A model generated the notes under the pieces. The model did no database searches. It had not been told where the DNA came from and worked only from the letters and a program-made list of their open reading frames with translations. Of a stretch of 64,000 nt of DNA, positions 57,100 to 64,000 are shown in pieces. The stretch's first letter is position 1, and each line of letters begins with the position of its first letter. The position numbers and the translations under genes are program-made. The stretch is from Nelumbo lutea. Lineage: Eukaryota; Streptophyta; Magnoliopsida; Proteales; Nelumbonaceae. The DNA lies in assembly GCA_022828595.1 (NCBI GenBank), contig JAKGHH010000004.1, forward strand, positions 54,276,422 to 54,340,421, in the 5' to 3' direction.

Positions 57100-58820
57100 A
57101 TTCAATTATCACTTACTTAAGTGAGACCTGGGAAAATCAATTTTGATGTGGGTCCCACATGTTTTTGAAATAAGAGCATGGATAAGTTCGTCAATGGAAA
57201 GTATGATCCCATTAACTAACTTTCCCTCTTCAAAATTCCAAAAACGAACCGGGCCTAAGGGTGTATTAATCAGTATTGTCAGACTCTGAACCGGTGACCA
57301 GTGACCCGGTGAGCTTTTTGGTTCTGCCCGGTCTGAGTGACAATACAGACTCCAATTGTGGTCGAAGAGAATCTGGTCTGGCATGGGATTAATTAACCTT
57401 CCACATTGAAGCTTGTCACTGCTAGATAAACAAGCTGTAGCTTATGAGACTTTTGGCAGTCATTCACCATTTTTTACTCAGTCTTGCTTATCCGAGTAGT
57501 TAATACGCATCAACAAAGGATATTTCATTGATATCTAGATCTAATAAAGGTTTTATATGTTTAGTATTTCTTTTTCTCTTCGGATAATCATTTTACAATT
57601 GTGACAAGTCTACAGTAACATTGGTGGGACTAACGTTTTAAAAAATGTTTCGGAAATGGAATCATTTCGGTCATCGGTTTCAGGGTTGACGATTTGATCA
57701 TCCAGTTCAAATGGATGGCCTATTCTAACAAATAAATTAAAAAATAAAAATAATTAATAATTAAAAAATGGTCAAAACCATTGAACGAGTTGACGAGGTG
57801 ATGGTTCAATTGCCTGAGTTAAAGATTTATTGACTTTTTCAATATTTTTTTATCAAAACTGGGTTTTAGATAAAATGGAACTGGTTTCTTAGATGGTTCC
57901 CAGACCGAACGGTCCAACCGTCTGGATCAACAGCAGTTCGAAAACCTTGGGTGAGACCATCTAGTTTATAAGCCAATGAATTACTTACACGTGTAAAGAT
58001 AGATGATAAATCCGATAGGCCCCACTTGGAGATTAGATATGCCAGAAGTTTCTTGGCTGGATGACCCTGACTATATGAGATCTCTTTTCTTCTTCTTTAC
58101 TTGTCATTTTTCAATGAACCAATGACTGCTTCTTTCTTGGCATGTCCATAAGGAAGCCAAGGACTGAGTCATGGTGATAACCTGATCAATTTCATTTTTA
58201 CAGAAGACCATTTTGATATGGTTGTAAGCTAGATTTTTTCTATTATTTTTGGATGATAATGATGGGATATCCATTAAAACATTGGGGCCCACACTCACAT
58301 TTACCCCACATATAAGATTATGCCACTCAAAGAGATAACCCTTAGATTCAACCTATATTCCTATGCTCAGAGACAAATTTTTAAATGTTTAGGCCTTTTG
58401 ATTATGATTAGATCTCCTACATTTTTCTTTCTCACATGGAAGCTAGCTCATATATGTGCCTTAAAATAGTCCAAGTGATAACAACCCAGTTGCTATGATA
58501 GAATTCTCTTTCTTATTTTATATGCATTGAATCCTGATTAACAATATTTTATCTTACATTTACTGTACATATAATCATATTTAACTAAATTATTGGGGCC
58601 TAAGCAACCCAAAATCCCTACTTTAAGGTCTTTGTCGGATGCAGTTTAGTGCATCTCAATTGGGTGTTCTTGTGGGTCCTAATGTGATAATGTAGGGGTC
58701 AGCTCTAGCCTCTAGATATATCAATGATCCTTAAGATGTGATCCAATAATTTAGTTATGGGAACATGTCAGGGAGTCACACAGTTAAGGATCCAGTTATG
58801 ACCCACCAAATTTCCTGTTA
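57100..58820. other. intergenic sequence with old MITE-like blocks
   Basis: The block 57230-57370 (ccggtgaccagtgacccggt and neighbours) and 57625-57950 ('aaatggtcaaaaccattgaa', 'gaacggtccaaccgtctgg') resemble the element at 59794-60023. No gene. Confidence 0.4.
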
Positions 58821-58870
58821 TCGATGCTAATGCCCCGGATTCCATCAGAACTCTGAAGCTAAGTGTGCTT
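58821..58870 (+). repeat. 5S-rRNA-like fragment
   Basis: This 50-bp piece reads ...ccccggattccatcagaact then ctgaagctaagtgtgctt, matching the middle of plant 5S rRNA (CACCGGATCCCATCAGAACT, CCGAAGTTAAGCGTGCTTG) with several changes, including the box A region. Sequence before and after is not 5S. It may come from a Cassandra-type TRIM LTR or a 5S-derived SINE. It is not a functional 5S gene. Confidence 0.65.
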
Positions 58871-59784
58871 CAAAACATGATTGGCTCAGCCCAGTTCATT
58901 GACTTGACTGCATTACCACACTCAAGTGTAAGATGAAATATTTATTGTTAAAAGCTTTATGAAATATCTCTTTCAGCTTGACTAATACATATTGGAGAAA
59001 TCTCATACTAAGCTAACCATGCAACCTGATTATTAATAACTAAACCTCTTTGATTATGAGAAAATGAGAATAGACCAATTCAAGTTGAGTTTGGGAAAAA
59101 CATGCTTCAAATGGAACCCAAGGAGATATTTATTTCTCTTCACATAAAGGAAACAATACCTGGCTTTAGATCTCTCAAGAGTTATCCATATTCTTTTGGC
59201 CAATTCATAGAAGTAATTTCATGTGAAAATGCATGTTAGACAAACATATATAAAGAATACAAAACGAAAAGGTACTAGTAAAGACAACATGGGCTGTCTT
59301 TATTTAAAAAGGGCTTACAAAGAGAACAATTTTCAATTCATTTGTTATTAAAAGCCCTTTTGTAAGTGTTGAAAGTAGTTGGGACATTTTAATAGTTGAG
59401 TTGGTCTGACCCTTTGCCTCTAAGTAAGGGGGCAAAGTTTATAATGACTTCCTTATTTTTTCAATTTAGTGAGATAGACATCTCACCAGCCTTCTTCTTC
59501 TTCTCCGGGTTTTATATAACTGAAATCCCATAACATCTTCCTTGGCTGCATCAAGCGTGGCTGCACCCTAGGCCACATAACACCAATTCAAGATCCAAAT
59601 ATCCAAAATTTCCACCAATTAATGGATATCATCAGATAAATGGACTATCATGCATGGATAGCTAAGAAAAATTTTGATTTGATGCATCAATTAAAGGTAA
59701 AGGGTAAGTCATTAGCTTACATACAAGAGACTATCTAACAATGGGATGGTTTGTGGGTCTACTAGGCATGCATATTTTGGAAGT
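58871..59784. other. no feature seen
   Basis: AT-rich sequence. Long frames absent. Confidence 0.4.
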
Positions 59785-59793
59785 ATATTGAGC

Positions 59794-60023
59794 AAGGTTT
59801 TTAAAACGAATCGGACAACGAACCGGTTAGGGGTCCAATTCTCGGGTCGAATGGTCCAATCATTCGATATGAACAGATGGTCCATTCTGACAAAAATAAA
59901 TAAAAAATGGTCAGAACCGTTAAATAGTTCGAATGGTTCAACCGCCCGGATTAGTGGTTTGCTGATCAAATCAATGGTTTTTGGTCACCTGACCGATTCC
60001 TAGTTTTTCTAGTCTGACCCATG
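59794..60023. mobile_element. small MITE-like element with 9-bp duplication
   Basis: Flanked by atattgagc at 59785-59793 and 60024-60032. The ends share an imperfect inverted motif (aaaacgaatcgg and, reversed, aaactaggaatcgg). The interior has 'gaatggttcaaccgcccgg' type words common to the blocks at 57.6-57.9 kb and 41.0 kb. Non-coding. Confidence 0.55.
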
Positions 60024-61535
60024 ATATTGAGCATGATCATAGCACTGGTCAAAATCAGCATGTATTGGCTTAAATATCCCTCTCGGTGTTAAATTTGGAC
60101 AGGAGCTTAATAGGATGAAATTGAAGTTCAGTTAAACTAGGCCAAGTTGATTACATCATAGATCCTTCACTTATAAAAATCATAACTAAAACATGGGATA
60201 TAACCACAAACAATTTGAATAACTGGTTCAGTCTACCTCTCACTACAGGGTTCACTGTGCCAGATATCATTTAGGTGGATTATTGCCGGTTCACTGGACT
60301 AGGCTCTTCTGGGTTTTAAGGATACAGTTCAAGATGAAGGTCTCTCTAAACAACCATCTCAACTTCTTAATGTATGGAGGTGGGATGCCTTAATAATATA
60401 CATTCACACTGACCAACTAAAAGATGCTAGCTTCACAAGGACCAACTGCATGATGCACCAAACCCTTTAGCTGGGTAATTGTTGTGGGCCCATTGGGTTT
60501 CCCCTCTTGAAACCACTCAACCTCTTTCTCCATTATTCGTATTCATTGTCCATTCCCACCAAACTAGTCCCAAGAATATATATTCTCAGTTATTTCATAT
60601 TTTCACTTCAATCCAATCTCTTTAGAAGGGTTTGGAAATAGAGAGATCTAGTGACATCTGACCATAATTTAGTGATACCCAGAGGAATTTCATAACAACA
60701 ATCTCGCTTTTCCATATGAATCATAGATTATTGCATAGGCAACCTACCAGATACCCTACATTCATTATGAATCAAAGAACTTTTTTAATGCAGAAGCCAA
60801 TATTAAAATGCAGCCATCCCGTACCTCAATAATCTATTCATGGATGGAAACAAAATAGTAAAAAACAATAAAATGAAGAGAGAATAAGCATTTTTTAAAC
60901 AAAACCCAAAGCCTTGTATGCCTAATTGTAGGATATTACATTCTTGGCATTGCACTAACAAATAAATTATCAATGCCCTATCTTTACATTAAAGCAAGAG
61001 AAAGATCCTCTTATACACCTATTAATGTTTTTTTTCTTATATATATAGAGAGAGAAAGAAATAATGATTATATTGGTTATTTAATTTATTCTAAGTTGGG
61101 CTTGGACATTAATTTAGGCTCACGGGTTTGGGATTTCTCAAAAAAACTTGATTGGAGCTCGAGTCTGACTTGACAATATATTATATAACAAAAAATATAT
61201 ATTATATGATATATATACATAATATTTTTTTTTCTTTGGTCATCTTCTCTTTCTTCAAGTCATAGTGAGATCTTTCATTATTTTTGAGTTTTGAGGTCTT
61301 TTAATATAAATAAAATAGTTGTTTATTGAATAAAAAAGAAAAAAAAAATCATTTTCTCAATTTATGGCCAAGCTTCGGGCTTTATACGAGAGTTGAGCTT
61401 GGGCTCAAGACTCTAGGTACAAAGGTCAGGCTGGTCTCAAGCTCAAGTCTAAATATGTTCTATTAATACAGAGACAAAGCTCAACTTGGCCCGGCCCATG
61501 AACAAGTCTATTCTCATGACACTAGGTCCCATATA

Positions 61536-61539
<4 letters not shown>

Positions 61540-61567
<28 letters not shown>
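61540..61567. repeat. (ct)n microsatellite
   Basis: About 14 ct units. Confidence 0.95.
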
Positions 61568-61571
<4 letters not shown>

Positions 61572-62004
61572 TAGTCCATGTGTCACCCAACCAAAACGAG
61601 TCTTTAGCATTGAAGCCTAAATGATGGAGATCAATAAATAAAAACAAATAAAAAATAACATTGGTTTTCTTGAAAATGCAAAAAAAGCAACTGTAATAAC
61701 TTTTTAAAAAATATTCTTACTTTTGCTTACATTAAAATACCATTTCTATAAATAAAATATTATAAAATTTGCATCTCAAAAAAAGTAAAAATCATAAAAT
61801 TGAAATAGAAAAATATTTTAAGGAAGGTTGTTGTTAATATAATATTAATGGTACAACCAGTAATGAAAAATATAAGAAAAAAATAATAAAATTGTTAAAT
61901 TAATTAGGTTAAAGAATATTAAAAATTAAAAATTAATTATGTTACATAACTATAAATTAATTAATTGATATTAATTGAATAGATTGTCATCATATAACTT
62001 GAGG

Positions 62005-62082
62005 AGAGAGAGAGAGAGGGGGAGGGGGGAAGAAAATACCCCTACCTTAAGACTTAGGAGAGAGAGAGAGAGAGAGAAACGA
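62005..62082. repeat. (ga)n-rich tracts
   Basis: Two ga tracts (62006-62026 region and 62057-62078) around a G-rich 'gggggaggggggaag'. Confidence 0.85.
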
Positions 62083-62151
62083 AAAATAACAAATAAAAAT
62101 AAAAGAAAATAGTGATTAGTTTTGGTGGTAAAAGTGGTTATTTTTGTGATA

Positions 62152-62330
62152 TTATTGTAATATTTTGAAAATATAGGGTCACATACGCAATGCCAAAAGA
62201 ATGTCATGATCAATTTTGATGGCATTGTTATAATATTTTGAAAATATAAGGTTATACACACAATGCACAAAGAGAGCAATGATTACTTTTGTCGACACAA
62301 TTATAATATTTTGAAAATTCAATGTCGTGA
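62152..62330. repeat. tandem repeat, ~75-bp unit, about 2.4 copies
   Basis: Units begin 'tataatattttgaaaata' at about 62152, 62228 and 62301. They share 'g.cacata..caatgc.aaa.aga' and 'gtcatgatcaattttg'-type segments with many changes. Confidence 0.7.
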
Positions 62331-62540
62331 GAATTGATTATTGTAATTTTTTTGAACTTAGATTCCATTAATTTCTTAAGTGAAGAGGTTGTCTTTAGAT
62401 TCCATTTAATCAATTGCATAAATTCATGTGCGCAACAAAGCCGAATATAGATGTGGGATGTCTTATGGCACCAATACATAACTTAAGTGTTGAAATATTT
62501 TTATATAGAACAACCATTATCTTGTCTCATACATATCTTA

Positions 62541-62660
62541 TGGCCCGTTTGGTTCGCGATCTGAACTGGAATCAGATCGGAATGGCCTATTTCACTTGCC
62601 ATGGGAATTGGAATCGGATTCTAATTTATGTTGTTTGGTTCATTAAGAGGTTGGGATTGG
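62541..62660 (+). repeat. fragment of a TIR-type repeat
   Basis: Begins ggcccgtttggttcgcgatc, a typical TIR start in plants, with repeated 'gggaattgg' words. No matching other end was found. Confidence 0.35.
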
Positions 62661-62757
62661 GAATTGGTCAAATTACACAAGTAGGATCGCTTGATAATGG
62701 AGGTGGAGGTAATCAATGTGAAAAAAGAGAAAGCCTCAACTCAAGCATTAATTAATG

Positions 62758-62815
62758 CTTGTGATCAAAGTGTGAGAAAAGATGAAGCCCAATTGATCAC
62801 TTGTCGAATGGAGGA
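62758..62815 (+). repeat. direct repeat, left copy
   Basis: 'cttgtgatcaaagtgtgaga...' recurs at 63818-63873 with about 80% identity. See findings. Confidence 0.75.
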
Positions 62816-63049
62816 TAAATAGGACTGCATGAGAATGGAGAATGAGGAGGTAATCATTAATACTTATGTAGTGAGAATGGGCCATACTTTTCATATTCAG
62901 CCCCGGCGGTTTCAAGCTGATCTCCCGCTAACTTCTCTCTACTCTGTTCTTATTCATCTTGTGAGGAGGTGATTACATTTGCATTTTTACATTTTCCAGT
63001 TTTAAATTTTTTTTTATTATTATTTTTTCTTGAGTCTGGCATGAATGAG

Positions 63050-63365
63050 TTCTAGATGCAGATTCCAATAGGTGTCTTTAGTGTGTTTAGGCTTGTATTC
63101 ACAGATAACATCTTCCTTCCTAGTGTTAACCTTCAGCTTCATCCTAGTATTGGCACAATGGTCAACCTACAACTAGATAGACTAAACCTATATTTTTCTC
63201 TCCTCACTACTCACCATAGCATATGCCTGAGACAGTCACATCATCCTTTGTTAAAACATTTTGCCTCACAATATCATACTCCAAGTTGAGTTCGTTGAGG
63301 AACTCAAAGACCCGCTTTCTCTCCACTGACTTCCTATATGTTTCTGTATCCTTTGTGTAATCCCT
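63050..63365 (-). pseudogene. Copia J gag remnant
   Basis: On the minus strand: TKDTETYRKSVERKRVFEFL, NELNLEYDIVRQNVLTKDDV, then in another frame SQAYAMVSSEE, and a decayed zinc knuckle (KDVICEY...KPKHTKDTYW). It matches the corresponding gag region of D, E and H. It is truncated at the left, and nothing of pol is present. Confidence 0.75.
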
Positions 63366-63460
63366 AACTAGGTTGCAAAAGTTGTTGATTGATCAATCGA
63401 TTAGTTCTCCATACACATTATGTATGGGCAAAGAAAAGAGAAAGAAGTCAAAAGTGAGAA

Positions 63461-63475
63461 CCCACTCTATATCAA
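63461..63475 (-). other. degenerate primer-binding site of Copia J
   Basis: On the minus strand TTGATATAGAGTGGG, a decayed TTGGTATCAGAGCGGG-type site next to the LTR. Confidence 0.5.
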
Positions 63476-63815
63476 GTTGAGAAATACACCAACAATAATT
63501 CAGAAAATATAGGAAAAAAAGAAAGAAATGAAGAGAAAGGAGAAAAAAGAGGTTTCAGCAATAGGTTGTGGAAGAAGAGGAGAAGGGAAGAGAGAAAAGA
63601 AGAGTTTGAACCTCTCTCTCTAGCCCCCTTGATCTCTTTTATTAACTTAATTCTAAAATTAAATACAATTACTTGGATGCCCTTAATGGGGCAGCCAGCA
63701 CTAAAGAAATAATTAAAGAAAACAAAACAAAGCCCATAACTAACAAGCATAACCTTAAACACTACTTAAAAGAAATAAAAAAACACTAAGCCCCATTCGG
63801 CCCATTCTCACTACA
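63476..63815 (-). repeat. 5' LTR of Copia J, about 340 bp
   Basis: In element orientation it starts TGTAGTGAGAATGGGCC then CGAATGGGGCTTAGTG and TTTTAAGTAGTGTTTAAGG, close to the H LTR (TCGAATGGGCCTTAGTA, TTTAAGTAGTGTGTTA). Followed by primer-binding site and gag, in the usual order. The inner edge is set by the primer-binding site. Confidence 0.7.
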
Positions 63816-63817
63816 AC

Positions 63818-64000
63818 TTGTGACCAAAGCGTGAGAAAAGAGGAAGTTGAACTGATTACCTATCAAATGGAGGCAGAAATCACCTCAAGCAAGCCACACT
63901 TTCAGACCAAACCCATTTGAAACTTTTAACAATTTCTTAACTCAAGCACACTTAAGTTTCACCTTTAGATTTTTAAGGGTCATTTACTAGAACACCCCTA
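63818..64000. other. direct-repeat right copy and window end
   Basis: 63818-63873 repeats 62758-62815. The rest has no recognisable feature. Confidence 0.5.

Larger units (their letters stand above)
60033..62151. other. intergenic AT-rich sequence
   Basis: No gene seen. Includes runs of A and T, 'atatat' tracts near 61170-61230 and 'aaaataaaa' stretches at 61620-61960. Confidence 0.4.

Noticed and set aside
61971..62279. 102-codon minus-strand frame
   Set aside because: Produced by (ga)n tracts and the ~75-bp tandem repeat; no conserved motif.
62414..62755. 113-codon + frame
   Set aside because: Runs through a TIR-type repeat (ggcccgtttggttcg); no protein motif, no splice context.

Overview
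The window is nuclear DNA from a flowering plant, probably a woody or basal eudicot with a large, intron-expanded genome; I cannot name the species. It is AT-rich, with Ty1/copia and Ty3/gypsy elements primed by initiator-Met tRNA, hAT-like MITEs, a TRIM, LINE tails and one split host gene with canonical GT-AG introns. There is no sign of bacterial, organellar or CRISPR sequence.

The one clear host gene is an ArfGAP of the AGD5/AGD15 type, closest by motif to AGD15, on the + strand. Exons lie at 4718-4808, 36414-36468, 38108-38198, 38272-38470 and 41560-41758. All phases agree and the joined reading frame is open. The start exon is not visible and must lie left of position 1. The intron between the first two visible exons is 31,605 bp and is almost entirely transposon.

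Layout: 1-2102 is the 5' end of a minus-strand element with a 1.95-kb LTR, inserted in the leader of a minus Copia whose LTR is 2664-3026. A TRIM lies at 3243-3716. Within the giant intron, a minus-strand gypsy element (from about 5.6 kb to about 35.7 kb) is split twice. Copia H (+, 7165-17797) sits in its gag. A hAT-like MITE (18493-35271) sits in its LTR. The MITE is split by Copia B (-, 18708-34953), B by Copia C (+, 22009-32751), and C by Copia D (-, 24998-30834). That makes five layers below the host intron, most supported by exact target-site duplications. Copia H also carries an insert (about 10.85-16.33 kb) with intron-containing exons of an MLF-like gene, an unrelated exon-like piece, a MITE and a 1.94-kb solo LTR with a perfect 5-bp duplication.

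Right of the gene, 43.5-53.65 kb holds Copia remnants F (-) and G (+) with the almost complete Copia E (-, 45909-51662) inserted in G's leader. A LINE remnant follows. From 54.4 to 64 kb the DNA is mostly plain AT-rich sequence with small MITE-like elements, a 5S-rRNA-like fragment, microsatellites and, at the right end, a Copia LTR plus gag remnant. Every Copia pol has at least one disabling lesion, so nothing here looks autonomously mobile now. No new biochemical system was found; the most unusual items are the nesting inside a working-looking gene, the gene-fragment-carrying insert, and LTR families with non-canonical termini.
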